From Paenibacillus phyllosphaerae (lineage in GTDB: Bacteria > Bacillota > Bacilli > Paenibacillales > Paenibacillaceae): 64,000 bases of DNA. The stretch lies in contig NZ_JACHXK010000001.1 of assembly GCF_014192105.1 (NCBI RefSeq), forward strand, positions 930,001 through 994,000. Reading direction: 5' to 3'. The notes below the pieces were generated by a model, which saw nothing but the letters and a program-made list of their open reading frames with translations, had not been told where the DNA came from and made no database searches. Both the position numbers and the translations under genes were made by a program. Below, piece by piece: positions 34,739-44,324 of this stretch (position 1 is its first letter; every line of letters begins with the position of its first letter).

Positions 34739-35521
34739 ATGGTTATGAAACGAAAGCTGCTCATTACCGGTGCTGCCGGCGTGATCGGGGGCGCCGTGAC
34801 GGCCGGACTCCGCACGCTAGAGCGCTATGACATTACCGCAGCCGATGTGCGTCCGGATGAAGCCCGGGGCATCGCCTCGCTCGACGTAACCGATGCGCAG
34901 AGAATGGAGGAGTTAACGACAGGCGTAGATACGGTGCTGCATTTTGCATGGGCCAAGGACCAGGATGACTTTCTTGGCAAAGTGCTCCCGATCAACGTGA
35001 CCGGCGCCTACCATCTCTACGAGGCTGCCCGCCGGAACGGGGTGAAGCGAATCATCTTCGCCAGCTCCAACCATGCCACCGGCTTCTACAAGGTCGGCGA
35101 GAAGATCGAAGCGACCGATCCGTATCGCCCCGACAGCTTCTATGGCCTGAGCAAATGCTATATCGAGCTGCTCGGACAGCTCTATGCGGACAAGCACGGG
35201 ATCTCGTCGATCAATATCCGTATTGGCAACTTCCCCGGAGACGACCGCCCGCATTCCGACCGGGCCGCCCATATTTGGATCTCGGCCCGCGACATGGTGC
35301 AGTTGGCCGAACGCTGCATCGAGGCGGACGAGAATATCCCGTTCCTATGCCTCTACGGAACTTCGGCGAACACCGATAACTACTATGATATCGGCTACCT
35401 GAAGGAGCTGATCGGCTACGATCCGCAAGACGACGCTGCGCGGCTGATGGATGAGGCCGAGCGTCGGCATCAGCCGATCAAGCACGACGAGACGGCCTAT
35501 CAGGGCGGCGTGACGAAGTAA
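34739..35521 (+). CDS. NAD-dependent uronate dehydrogenase-like protein (extended SDR)
   Basis: 260 residues from the ATG seven bases after AGAGGAGGG; a GTG immediately upstream and an ATG two codons downstream are alternatives. LLITGAAGVIGGAVTAGL binds NAD; FASSNHATGFYKVGE closely matches the SSNH.IGFY element of uronate dehydrogenases; the catalytic Tyr/Lys are in FYGLSKCYIELL. The family oxidises galacturonate or glucuronate to the aldarolactone. It is a single gene. It fits a pectin-sugar economy together with eda and GH43, but the substrate is inferred from motif similarity only. Confidence 0.8.
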   Translation: MVMKRKLLITGAAGVIGGAVTAGLRTLERYDITAADVRPDEARGIASLDVTDAQRMEELTTGVDTVLHFAWAKDQDDFLGKVLPINVTGAYHLYEAARRNGVKRIIFASSNHATGFYKVGEKIEATDPYRPDSFYGLSKCYIELLGQLYADKHGISSINIRIGNFPGDDRPHSDRAAHIWISARDMVQLAERCIEADENIPFLCLYGTSANTDNYYDIGYLKELIGYDPQDDAARLMDEAERRHQPIKHDETAYQGGVTK

Positions 35522-35584
35522 TCTTGCGCCGAGTCAGCACGGCAGCGCTTGCTGCTGATGGTTCGATACGCTCCTTCGCGTAGT

Positions 35585-35620
35585 AAAAAGCCGGCCAATT
35601 GGACAATTGGCCGGCTTTTT
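35585..35620. terminator. Perfect bidirectional terminator
   Basis: AAAAAGCCGGCCAATT pairs with AATTGGCCGGCTTTTT around GGAC; it serves the convergent SDR and the giant secreted protein gene. Confidence 0.92.
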
Positions 35621-35627
35621 CCCCTTG

Positions 35628-38600
35628 TTACTGAACGTTATCCAGAATCTTGCGCGCCAGATAAACCAGATCTTCAATACCGATTGAACCGTCCTCGTTG
35701 AAGTCGAATTCCTTCACTTCACTCCAATCCGCCGATGTGCTGTCCTTGCCATACGCGGCTGCGACGATGGCCAGGTCGCCGATGCTCACTTGGCCGTTGC
35801 CGTTCACGTCGCTTGGCGACTTCTTAATGATCAGGCTGCGGAAATGACCCTCCGCTCCCGCTAATGCCGCAGAAGCAGACGCGATCTGCTCGTCGGTTGC
35901 ATATGCGTTATCGGCCACTGTGCTTGCCGCGTCGATCGCGGCTTGCAGCGCGGCTTTGCTACCAGCCGGGTATTGGCCGACGGCTTTGCCTTCTACCGAC
36001 GCATCATGCAACGCCTGCGCTTCGGCGATCGCGGCAACGAGCGCGGTACGGTCCGCGACGTCTACGGTGATCAGGTGAGCAGCCCCGCCGATGACCCGCT
36101 CTTGCCCATCCTCAAGTCCGATGACGGCGTTGCTGATCGAGATATAAGTCTCGCCCTGCAAGCCGCGGGCTTTGAAGCCCAGCTGAAGCAGACGTTCGTT
36201 GGATCCATTGGCCTCGCCGCTCAAGTCAACGGCTACGAACCTGACTTGGCCTGGCTCTTCCTCATGCTCCACCACTTGCACGCCTTCCTTCAGCACATCC
36301 CCGAAGCCGGTAAATTCGGCGCGCTCCGGATCGTAGTTCACCGTAATATCCTGCGCGATGACCTGTCCCTTCAGGCCGAGAATGCCATAGGTCAGGTCGA
36401 ACGATTCCCCGGCTTGCACCGGTCCAGCTTGATCGGTGAAGTGCGGACTTACGAACGGCTCGGGATCTTCCTTGGCCAGTTCGAATGTGTCGACGACGCG
36501 GCCGCCGATCGTCTTGGTCGTGACCGTCAAGCTGCCTTGGGTAATATCGACCGACGCATACATCTGCGTGTTCTCGTCGTCGATAATTTGCTGCCATGGG
36601 CGCTCCGTCTGCTCGTAGAATTTCGGACCGGTCGCGCCCGGAATGATATACGTTGTGCCTTGACCTTCCGCAACCGGCGAACCGCCTTTCATCGGGTACG
36701 TACGCAGATAAATATGATCATGGCCGTTCATCACGACGTCTACGCCATACTCGTCCAATATCGGCGTCCACGCTTCGCGCACGTTCGCGGAGTCGTAGAT
36801 GCTGCCGTACGGACCGCGGTGGAAGAACACCATTTTCCACTTCTTCGACGTTGACCCAAGGTCGGTCCGCAGCCATTCCTTCTGCTTATCCAACTCGTAC
36901 TCGCTGTTGAGAACGGCGATATGGACATTCTCGTAATCGAACGAATAGTTCGTTCCCTTCTGGCTGTCCACCCCGTTCTGCGGATGGTTGAAGTGCGCGA
37001 GGAAATCCCCGTTCAACTTCGTGCCGGTCACCTCATGGTTGCCGACGAGCGATACGGTCGTCGTGCTCATCAGCTGCTCCTGCGCCTTCGCGAACCACCA
37101 GTTCCACTCCTGCTCCTTGAACCCGTTATCGACGATATCGCCCAGGTGCACAATGAATTCGGAATCCGGCCGGTCGGTAAGCGCCGTCTTCAGCGTGTCG
37201 CCCCACAGTTTGAAACCCGCTTCATCGGAAGCCTGCGAATCCCCGAGCACCAGGAAGGATGTCTTCCCATCTTCGGTCTTCGCCGTCTCGAACGTACCTT
37301 GCGCACTGTACAGCCCTTCGCCATTGCCTACGCGATACACGTAGGCCGTGCCTGGCGCCAATCCTTCGGCTACTGCCTTATGCACCCGGATCGTGCCCAG
37401 ATCGAGCGTATTGTACAAATAGCTGGTACCTTCGATGCGCGTCACGTTCGGCTGATCGAAGCCCGCGAAATCCGCCTGCCGGACCAGCTCCACGACCGTC
37501 TTGTCCGTGCTCGGGTGAGTATGCCAGTTGAACCCTCTTGACTTCGCAGGATCCGCGCCCATCGAGACGCCGATGTTATAAGGCTCCGCCGAGCCTGCCA
37601 GCTTCGACGGCTTGAAGCTTACGACCGGACTATACTGCTCGCCCTTCACCGCCTGTACCTTATACTCCTTAATCACTTCGGTTAGCGCGGATGTCTGCAG
37701 CTTCCCGTCTTCGTCCGTTACCAACGTGCCGTTTCCAACATCTACGCCATCCGCCAGCAAGCTTGCAGCTGCAACCGGTTCTCCTGCAGCATCCGTTACC
37801 TTGAAAGTGGTCGCGAAGCCTTGGCCGATGTTGTCGTCCCATGTCAGCTGGAGCTCCTGCTGGATCACCGATTGCAGGGAAGGTCCGTTGAATGTCTTGA
37901 CGGTCTGGCCTTCGCCAGCAAGGAGCGCAGATCCGGAACGGAACGTGACGGCATTCGTTCCCGCCGCGTCGCCTTTAACTCGATACTTGATCTGAGCCAA
38001 CGTGTCGGCGTCTGTCAGACCGAGCGAGTCCAGATCGCTGAAAGTTATGCGAGCGATGCCCGTACTTGCATCCAACTGGGTCTCCAGGCTGTCCTCCGGA
38101 ATCATAGCGCCGCGAACGACCTGAAGCTCAGCCGTCTTCGACAGATCGAAGGCGAATTCCAGATGGCCGCTCTTCAGCTTCGCTGCCTGCATGCCGGTGA
38201 TGTCCACGCTATACGAATGCCCTGCGAATACCTTCATCGGCGTCGTATAAGCCAGCTTCGCCGCGCCGGTCTCCACCGTGAAGCTCCATTCCTGAATCGT
38301 CTGGTTCCCGGCCAGATCGCGAATAGCAGCCTTCACCGTATGAATGCCGTCGTCAAGGGCGGCCGAAGGCTTGTACGAGACGCGTCCCTGCGGCGGATAG
38401 AAGCCGTACTGCACCTGCTGACCGTCGACGTACAGACGGATTTTCGCCGGATCGATCAGCGTCGTTCCCGGGCTGGTCACCGGATCGTAGCCGTCATCCT
38501 CGCCGATGAAGCGGATCTCAGGCGTACCCGTATTGACGACCGCGCCATTGGCCGGAGCCGGCTGCTTGATCAGCGGAGGCGTCCGATCCTCGCTGAGCGG

Positions 38601-40802
38601 GCCGTACACGGCACGGATCCCATCGATGTAGATCGCGCCGCTCGTTTTGTTGGTATTGCTCGTTTCCATATAACGGACCGGCAGATCCATCGTGAGCGGA
38701 ACGGCTTTGCCCTTCGGCACCGTTGCTTCGACATACTTCCACCCTGTCCAGTTGACGCCGCTCGTCTGATCGGTGAAATCGATCGCGAACGCGGCGTTAT
38801 TGCCGTCGCGCATTTGTCCGCGGAGCCAATGCTTCTGGCCGTCGCCGTACACCCACATGCCGATCTTCTCCGGATAGCCGGTCACCTGGATGCGCTGGGC
38901 AGTAGACTTCGCGCTCAAGTAGGCGCCGGAAGTTCCCGTCTTGCCGACGAAGTCATAGCTCAGCTTCAGCGAGCTTGCCCCGGTGCGGACGAAATCCTCA
39001 TTCGTCTCCTGATCGATCTTCACGGTGTTATAGGCCGCGCCGCTGGCGTTGTAGTTCCCGAGTCCGCCTTCAAAATCCTCCAGCACGACCGGCGGAACGC
39101 CGATGCTCACCTCCATCGAAGTCTGCACGTCGCCGTAGCTGACGATGATCTTGCCTTGCCTGTCATTGGCATCGACCGCTTGGAAGACGCCATTGGCATC
39201 GATCGTTCCGATCTCGCCCTCCACGCGCCAAGTGAAGCTGTCGTTGCTGGCCTGAATGACTTGGCCATCGCGCAGCGCCTTCACGGACAGCGCGCTCTGC
39301 TGACCGGACGTGAAGGATTTCACCGCATCCGGGAACGCAAGCGCTGTCAGTTGGTCGACGACCTCGATCGTGCTGCTGCCCGTAAGCTCCCCTGCGCTTG
39401 CTTGCACCTGCCCCGTCCCTGCCTCGCTGCCGGCCGTGAAGCTGCCATCTGCGTGAGCGGTGCCGATAGCCGGGTCGGCCGTCCACGCTATTGCATCCGC
39501 TACCGTTGCTGGATGGCCGTTCGCATCAATGCCTGCCGCCTTCAACGAGATCGTAGCGCCGGTGAGCACGCGCTCCATCGCCGGCTGGACGGCCAGCTTC
39601 GCCGCCTCGCCTTCAGGCGCCGTGTTAATGAGCAGCAGCCCGTTGCCCGTCTGGCGCTCGCCGCCGTCGGAGCCGCGGTTAAGCATCTTGCGGGCCGTCT
39701 CGCCAGGCATCTTGGTCACGAACGTCGAAGACCCGCCGCCATCGAGATTCATCGCATCGACGACGCCAAGATCTTCCATTAGCTCGCCCAGCTCTTCCGT
39801 CTCGACCCCTTCGCTGAAGCCCGGCGCTCGCCCGTCGATTTCGAACAGGACGATCGATCCGTCTGCCTTCGTGCCGATTGCCGTACGCGGGTGCACGCCG
39901 GTCGGGCCCACGTTCGTCTGAATGTCGCCGTCTTTGATCAACGGGCCCTGGCCGCCGATCGCCAACTCCGCTTCCGCCCATTCGCCAGCCAGCGCGAAGC
40001 TGGCCGTCACCGTGTCGCCGATCTGAAGTCCAACAAGCACATCACGGGCTGTCCCTGCTGCGGACAGGACGACCCTTCCATCCGTCAGTGGCGAATCGCC
40101 AAGCCCTTTGCGCACCTCAACGACCTTCAACTGCATCGTCTCGCCGTTCTTGACCGCTCCCGATTCAACCGCGAGCACGACTTCGTCGCCGGTATTCGCC
40201 GTCTTCGTGGACGCATTGTAATCGGCCGTGAAGAGAACGAGCTGGTTGTTATCCCGGTAGCGGTTAATGTGCGTCAAATTCGATGTCTTCCCGCCGATCG
40301 TCACCGTCTTGGTCAGCTTCGGCGATCCGTACAACGATTGCCCGTCAGCGGTCAGGCCGAACGCGAAGCTGCTGGTGGAACTGTTCAGAATGCGCCCCTC
40401 GTCCATGAAGAGACCGTCCGGCACGCCGGTCGCGTAGCCGGAGATATCGTAGAAGTCGCCGTTGATGCCGGCAATAACCCGGTTGCCCGGCTTGTCCGCG
40501 TAGTTCGCCATCTGCGTAACGCCCTGCATCCCGTACACTTTGCCGCTCTTCGTGCCTGCCCGCAGCGCAAGGTTCGGGTTCTTGGGGTCGAATTCCACGA
40601 CATGCATCTTCTCCGCGCCGCGGCCGATCTGCATATCATACCAGCTGTACGCCGCGCCCGGCGCCAGCTCCATCGTACGGGAATCTATGATTGTGCCGTA
40701 AGGCTGCGCCTCGAGCGCAGCGAAGGCTTGTCCAGCCGGGCTAATCGCCGAAGCGAGCACCAGCATCGCCGCCAAGCCTTTGAATTGCCGATTCCATTTC
40801 AT
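35628..40802 (-). CDS. Giant secreted protein: phosphodiester glycosidase, metallophosphatase, cohesins and dockerin
   Basis: 1,724 residues, ATG after CCGGAGGG. Signal peptide (about 1-29, AGQAFA). An NAGPA-type phosphodiester glycosidase domain follows to about 395 (VIAGINGDFYDISG, GVHPRTAIGTKADG, MNLDGGGSSTF). Then Ig-like repeats (about 405-575), a carbohydrate-binding-like jelly roll opening VVLEDFEGGLGNYN (about 580-745), another Ig-like domain and a cohesin-like domain (about 855-975). A purple-acid-phosphatase module comes next: fibronectin-like part (RGFNWHTHPSTDKTVVELV), then metal motifs LGDSQ, HLGDIVDN, LVGNHE, FFHRGPYG and MNGHDHIYLR. A second cohesin-like domain (about 1430-1570), a FIVAR-like helical segment, and a C-terminal dockerin with two Ca loops (DVNGNGQVSIGDLA, DFNEDGSIGIEDLV) complete it. 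Possible role: removing phosphodiester-linked sugars and phosphate from wall polymers, anchored or self-assembled through cohesin-dockerin contacts (inference). Confidence 0.85.
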   Translation of the reverse strand: MKWNRQFKGLAAMLVLASAISPAGQAFAALEAQPYGTIIDSRTMELAPGAAYSWYDMQIGRGAEKMHVVEFDPKNPNLALRAGTKSGKVYGMQGVTQMANYADKPGNRVIAGINGDFYDISGYATGVPDGLFMDEGRILNSSTSSFAFGLTADGQSLYGSPKLTKTVTIGGKTSNLTHINRYRDNNQLVLFTADYNASTKTANTGDEVVLAVESGAVKNGETMQLKVVEVRKGLGDSPLTDGRVVLSAAGTARDVLVGLQIGDTVTASFALAGEWAEAELAIGGQGPLIKDGDIQTNVGPTGVHPRTAIGTKADGSIVLFEIDGRAPGFSEGVETEELGELMEDLGVVDAMNLDGGGSSTFVTKMPGETARKMLNRGSDGGERQTGNGLLLINTAPEGEAAKLAVQPAMERVLTGATISLKAAGIDANGHPATVADAIAWTADPAIGTAHADGSFTAGSEAGTGQVQASAGELTGSSTIEVVDQLTALAFPDAVKSFTSGQQSALSVKALRDGQVIQASNDSFTWRVEGEIGTIDANGVFQAVDANDRQGKIIVSYGDVQTSMEVSIGVPPVVLEDFEGGLGNYNASGAAYNTVKIDQETNEDFVRTGASSLKLSYDFVGKTGTSGAYLSAKSTAQRIQVTGYPEKIGMWVYGDGQKHWLRGQMRDGNNAAFAIDFTDQTSGVNWTGWKYVEATVPKGKAVPLTMDLPVRYMETSNTNKTSGAIYIDGIRAVYGPLSEDRTPPLIKQPAPANGAVVNTGTPEIRFIGEDDGYDPVTSPGTTLIDPAKIRLYVDGQQVQYGFYPPQGRVSYKPSAALDDGIHTVKAAIRDLAGNQTIQEWSFTVETGAAKLAYTTPMKVFAGHSYSVDITGMQAAKLKSGHLEFAFDLSKTAELQVVRGAMIPEDSLETQLDASTGIARITFSDLDSLGLTDADTLAQIKYRVKGDAAGTNAVTFRSGSALLAGEGQTVKTFNGPSLQSVIQQELQLTWDDNIGQGFATTFKVTDAAGEPVAAASLLADGVDVGNGTLVTDEDGKLQTSALTEVIKEYKVQAVKGEQYSPVVSFKPSKLAGSAEPYNIGVSMGADPAKSRGFNWHTHPSTDKTVVELVRQADFAGFDQPNVTRIEGTSYLYNTLDLGTIRVHKAVAEGLAPGTAYVYRVGNGEGLYSAQGTFETAKTEDGKTSFLVLGDSQASDEAGFKLWGDTLKTALTDRPDSEFIVHLGDIVDNGFKEQEWNWWFAKAQEQLMSTTTVSLVGNHEVTGTKLNGDFLAHFNHPQNGVDSQKGTNYSFDYENVHIAVLNSEYELDKQKEWLRTDLGSTSKKWKMVFFHRGPYGSIYDSANVREAWTPILDEYGVDVVMNGHDHIYLRTYPMKGGSPVAEGQGTTYIIPGATGPKFYEQTERPWQQIIDDENTQMYASVDITQGSLTVTTKTIGGRVVDTFELAKEDPEPFVSPHFTDQAGPVQAGESFDLTYGILGLKGQVIAQDITVNYDPERAEFTGFGDVLKEGVQVVEHEEEPGQVRFVAVDLSGEANGSNERLLQLGFKARGLQGETYISISNAVIGLEDGQERVIGGAAHLITVDVADRTALVAAIAEAQALHDASVEGKAVGQYPAGSKAALQAAIDAASTVADNAYATDEQIASASAALAGAEGHFRSLIIKKSPSDVNGNGQVSIGDLAIVAAAYGKDSTSADWSEVKEFDFNEDGSIGIEDLVYLARKILDNVQ

Positions 40803-41026
40803 TTGGTTCTAACCCTCCGGTATGCTAGGAATGCGCGCCGTATACTATTAGAAATGGGTTGAATCTCCCAATCTTGCGTGTGTTGCCCGAGCCCCTGTCG
40901 ATACCCCCTGCCTAGTCGAAATTGAAACTTACGACGCACTGGCTCCATCATGTAGCTTCAATGTTCGGATCATGTTCGAAATCGTTGAAATGTTCGTAAA
41001 TTCGTTACTCCTTGTATCATTGGATA

Positions 41027-41066
41027 TAAAAAAGAGCCCTGACGAAAACTCTCGTCAAGACTCTAC
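41027..41066 (-). terminator. Terminator of the GNAT gene
   Basis: Minus strand AGAGTCTTGACGAGAG...CGTCAGGGCTCT followed by TTTTTT. Apart from this, the 312-base gap 40803-41114 shows only the giant gene's ribosome binding site. Confidence 0.75.
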
Positions 41067-41114
41067 TGAATGGAAGGACAACGAGACTCGCATATCTCCC
41101 TCATCCTCGTGTGC

Positions 41115-41531
41115 TTAGCTCCCGCGACGATTCATGAGCCGCTCATTCTGCCGGAAACCGTATTGTTCATACAAGCCGTGCGCGTCTAACGTGCCCAACA
41201 GCCCATGCAGCCCGCCATATTGCTCGATGATGCATGCCATAAGCTGCTTCCCGAGTCCGTTGCCCCGATGGGCCTCGTCGATAATGACATCGCATAAATA
41301 AAAAACGGTAGCGTAATCGGTAACGACTCGCGCAAAGCCGACTTGGCGCTCCCCCTCATAGATGCCATAGCACACGGAATTCGCAATCGATTGGGCGATC
41401 ACATCCGCCGCTCGCTGCTTCGCCCAGTAGCTGGTCGAGAGGAGCTGGCCGATCCGATCGAGGTCCAGCCGAGCCTTGTCATCACTAATTACATAAGCGC
41501 CAACTTGTCTTTCCATGCGCATCACATCCAC
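41115..41531 (-). CDS. GNAT family N-acetyltransferase
   Basis: 138 residues; the start may instead be the sixth codon (MERQVG). GNAT fold: SVCYGIYEGERQVGFARVVTD, the acceptor strand YLCDVIIDEAHRGNGLGKQLM with the acetyl-CoA pyrophosphate loop (R-G-N-G-L-G), and LGTLDAHGLYEQYGF at the C-terminus. The acceptor is unknown. Single gene followed by its own terminator. Confidence 0.9.
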   Translation of the reverse strand: MDVMRMERQVGAYVISDDKARLDLDRIGQLLSTSYWAKQRAADVIAQSIANSVCYGIYEGERQVGFARVVTDYATVFYLCDVIIDEAHRGNGLGKQLMACIIEQYGGLHGLLGTLDAHGLYEQYGFRQNERLMNRRGS

Positions 41532-41594
41532 TTTTTGTCAGATATTATAAGGATATTCTCGCTACCGTACAACCCTGAATTTCTGGATCCACAC

Positions 41595-41628
41595 AAAAAA
41601 CCTGCAGCCTCAATCGGCCGCAGGTTCT
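41595..41628 (-). terminator. Terminator of the sugar ABC importer operon
   Basis: Minus strand AACCTGC...GCAGGTT followed by TTTTTT, just after the binding-protein stop. Confidence 0.85.
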
Positions 41629-41639
41629 CTTATCGCAAT

Positions 41640-43355
41640 TTATTGAATGCCTTTCTTCTTCAAATCTTCCAGGTGGCGCTCATACATCACTTTCTCGACA
41701 TCCTTCGCACCGACCTTATCCATCTGCGAGATAAACTCTTCGTAGACGCTGTTGAACTCGTCATCCGACTTCGCCAGAACCAGCTTCGGAATCGTTTTGT
41801 TCCATAGGTCTTTGACCTTCACGTTAATGACGCCTTCGGCCGTGGAGCCTTCCGGCTCGAGATTCTCCATGCCGAGCGGATACACGTCATAGTTGTATTT
41901 CTCGAGCAGCTTCTTCGCTTCGAACTGCTCCGGCTGATCCTTCATGAAGTCACGCGTAGCCGCCTTGTCGATCACCGTGCCGGAACGCCACAGCAGCGTG
42001 GAAGCGGTGAGGCCGTATTTGGCATACCAAGCATTGTTGTCCGTGAGCATCAGATCGCGTACTTCCGGCTTGTATTGCGGGAGACCGTCGACCATCTCGT
42101 ACGTCTCGCCTTCCTTGCCGTAGAGGAAGTCGAGCTGCCCTTCGTCCGACCAAGCGTATTCGGCGAACCGGATAATCCGCTCCGGATCTTTGGCCTTCTT
42201 CGTGACGAAGAAGCCCTGCCAGCCCATCAGGCGGGAAGCCGGGTAGCGCGGCGTCTGGCCGTTGGCCTTGATGCCATCGAGCACCACGTACTCCTTATCC
42301 GCGCCGAGCGTGCTCTCGATCTTCGGATTGTAGCGGGTATACATGCCGTCCATGAATTGCGACGCCACGGCATACTGCGCGCCATACAATTTCTCCTCGT
42401 ATTGCTCCTGCTTATAGATGAGCAGCTGCGGATCGAACAACCCTTCGCGGCTCAGCGTGTTGAGATATTTGAACGCGTCGATGAAGCCTTTGTTGCGCAT
42501 CGGGTACTCGACCAGCTTCTCGTTGTCCTTGATCCGCTCCTCCAACAGGTTCGGCGAGAACGAATAGATCAGATAGTCCATGGACAAGCTGCCCTCGAAG
42601 CCGTTCTTCGCCACGTCGAAGAACTCGACGCCGACGGGGTTAATGTCCGGGAACTTGGCCTTCGCCTGTTTCAGCGCCGCGAGCAGATCGTCGGTCGACT
42701 CGATCTTCGGACTGCCGATCGCTTCGTAGATGTCCTTGCGGATGAACCATGGCCGGATCGGCGTAATCGGCACGCCGCTCGTCAGACGGTCCTTCGTCTC
42801 AAAATAGTTCGGGAGATACCACAGCTTGCCGTCAACCGAGTGGTACTTCACCATCTCCGGATCAAGCATATCCTTCAGGTCGGGCGCGTATTTCTCGATC
42901 AGCTCGTCGATGGAATAGACCATGCCGTTCTTGATCAGCTTGGAGACGGCCGGATTGTTCCAGTCCAGCATGATCGTATCCGGCAGATCGCCCGACGCGA
43001 TCATCGTATTCAGGTAATCGTCGTCGCTGCCCGTTGCGAGCTTCCGGTCGATCGTAACGCCCGTCTTCTCGGTGATCAGCTTCATCGCGAATTGATCTTT
43101 CCACAGGTAGTTGGACGCCCAGTTGCCGTAGAAATACTGCGTGAATGTGAATGGCGACGTATCTTGCTTCCAGGCAGGACCCGCAGCGGTATTCGTCTGC
43201 GCGTTCCCTTCTGCCGTGTTCGTTGCCGCGTTGTTGTTGCCTTTGTTGCCGTTATTCGCCTCGGTCTGCGGCGTATTGGCATTCGAGCTGCAGCCCGCCA
43301 GAACGGCGAGCGCGATCGCTAGGCTAGCCCCTGCTTTGAACCGTTTGCTGATCAT
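41640..43355 (-). CDS. Sugar ABC transporter substrate-binding lipoprotein (LplA/YtcQ type)
   Basis: 571 residues, ATG after GGGGAGG. Lipoprotein signal with lipobox LAVLAGC (Cys at about residue 22), then an Asn/Thr-rich linker. The mature part is of the large (about 500-residue) CUT1 binding-protein class seen with LplB/LplC permeases (SPFTFTQYFYGNWASNYLWKD opens the domain; YAWSDEGQLDFLYGKEGETYE is in the C-lobe). It captures an oligosaccharide outside the cell for the two permeases encoded upstream in the same operon. The ligand is unknown; the neighbouring SGNH esterase suggests a decorated plant oligomer. Confidence 0.9.
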   Translation of the reverse strand: MISKRFKAGASLAIALAVLAGCSSNANTPQTEANNGNKGNNNAATNTAEGNAQTNTAAGPAWKQDTSPFTFTQYFYGNWASNYLWKDQFAMKLITEKTGVTIDRKLATGSDDDYLNTMIASGDLPDTIMLDWNNPAVSKLIKNGMVYSIDELIEKYAPDLKDMLDPEMVKYHSVDGKLWYLPNYFETKDRLTSGVPITPIRPWFIRKDIYEAIGSPKIESTDDLLAALKQAKAKFPDINPVGVEFFDVAKNGFEGSLSMDYLIYSFSPNLLEERIKDNEKLVEYPMRNKGFIDAFKYLNTLSREGLFDPQLLIYKQEQYEEKLYGAQYAVASQFMDGMYTRYNPKIESTLGADKEYVVLDGIKANGQTPRYPASRLMGWQGFFVTKKAKDPERIIRFAEYAWSDEGQLDFLYGKEGETYEMVDGLPQYKPEVRDLMLTDNNAWYAKYGLTASTLLWRSGTVIDKAATRDFMKDQPEQFEAKKLLEKYNYDVYPLGMENLEPEGSTAEGVINVKVKDLWNKTIPKLVLAKSDDEFNSVYEEFISQMDKVGAKDVEKVMYERHLEDLKKKGIQ

Positions 43356-43421
43356 ATCTATTACCTCCCCTTGGATATCGACGCCTTATTCAATCCGATG
43401 TGTGAATCCGCCTTATCAGGC

Positions 43422-44300
43422 CTATCCCTTCACAGAGCCGATCATCACCCCTTGGACAAAATACTTCTGCACGAACGGATACGTCAGCACGATCGGCACC
43501 GTGGTGATTACCATCGTCGCCAGCTTGAGCGAAGCCGCGGTGACGTTACCGAGCCCCAGATTGCTCGCGGCCAGGCTGACATTGCTGTTGGAGCTAATGA
43601 TCTGCATCAGAATCTGCTGCAGCGTCACCAGCTGCTCGCTGCCGAACAACATCGCATCGTACCAGGAGTTCCAATGGAACACCGCATTGTAGAGCGCGAC
43701 GGTGGCAAGCACGGGCTTCGAGACCGGCAGGATGAGCTGGAAGAAAATGCGCAGCTCGTTGGCGCCGTCGATTTTGGCCGACTCCTCGATTTCCTTCGGG
43801 AGCCCTTTGAAGAACGTCAGCATGATGATGGCATTAAAGACGCTGAACAAATTCGGGATGATGTAAGCGAGAAACGTTCCTTTGAGATGCAAATATTTGG
43901 CGACGAGCAAGTAGTATGGAATGATGCCGCCGCTGAAATACATCGTGAAGATCGCCATCAAGAGGAACACGCGGCGTCCCATCAGTTCGTTCTTGGACAC
44001 GCCGTAGGCGAAGGCCGCTGTGAATACGACGGCCGTTGCCGTGCCGATGACGGTCCGCCCGATCGTGACGATGAAGGCCCGAATGATGTTGTCGTCTTGG
44101 AACACCATCCGGTAGTTCTCGATCGAGAACTGGCGGGGCCATAACGTAATGCCTCCACGGGCGGCGTCGGTCGGATCATTGAACGATGTGATGACGATGT
44201 TATAGAACGGATAGAGCGTAATGATACATAGGCCGAGCATGAGCAAGGCGTTCAGCCAATCGAAGCTCCGTTCGCCGAAGCTGCGCGAATGCGTAAACAT
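43422..44300 (-). CDS. Carbohydrate ABC transporter permease (LplC/YtcP type)
   Basis: 292 residues, six membrane helices, opening FDWLNALLMLGLCIITLYPFYN. The EAA loop that docks the ATPase reads EIEESAKIDGANELRIFFQL. The C-terminal PFVQKYFVQGVMIGSVKG is the usual end of MalG-like permeases. Middle gene of the permease-permease-binding protein operon. No ATPase gene is present, as is common when a shared MsmX/UgpC-type ATPase energises several importers. Confidence 0.92.
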   Translation of the reverse strand: MFTHSRSFGERSFDWLNALLMLGLCIITLYPFYNIVITSFNDPTDAARGGITLWPRQFSIENYRMVFQDDNIIRAFIVTIGRTVIGTATAVVFTAAFAYGVSKNELMGRRVFLLMAIFTMYFSGGIIPYYLLVAKYLHLKGTFLAYIIPNLFSVFNAIIMLTFFKGLPKEIEESAKIDGANELRIFFQLILPVSKPVLATVALYNAVFHWNSWYDAMLFGSEQLVTLQQILMQIISSNSNVSLAASNLGLGNVTAASLKLATMVITTVPIVLTYPFVQKYFVQGVMIGSVKG

Positions 44301-44324
44301 GGCGTTCTTAAGCCTCCTTTCCTT

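Noticed and set aside
37821-39782. 653-codon plus-strand frame inside the giant secreted protein gene
   Set aside because: Antisense shadow with no recognisable domain; the minus-strand protein is well supported across the whole stretch.
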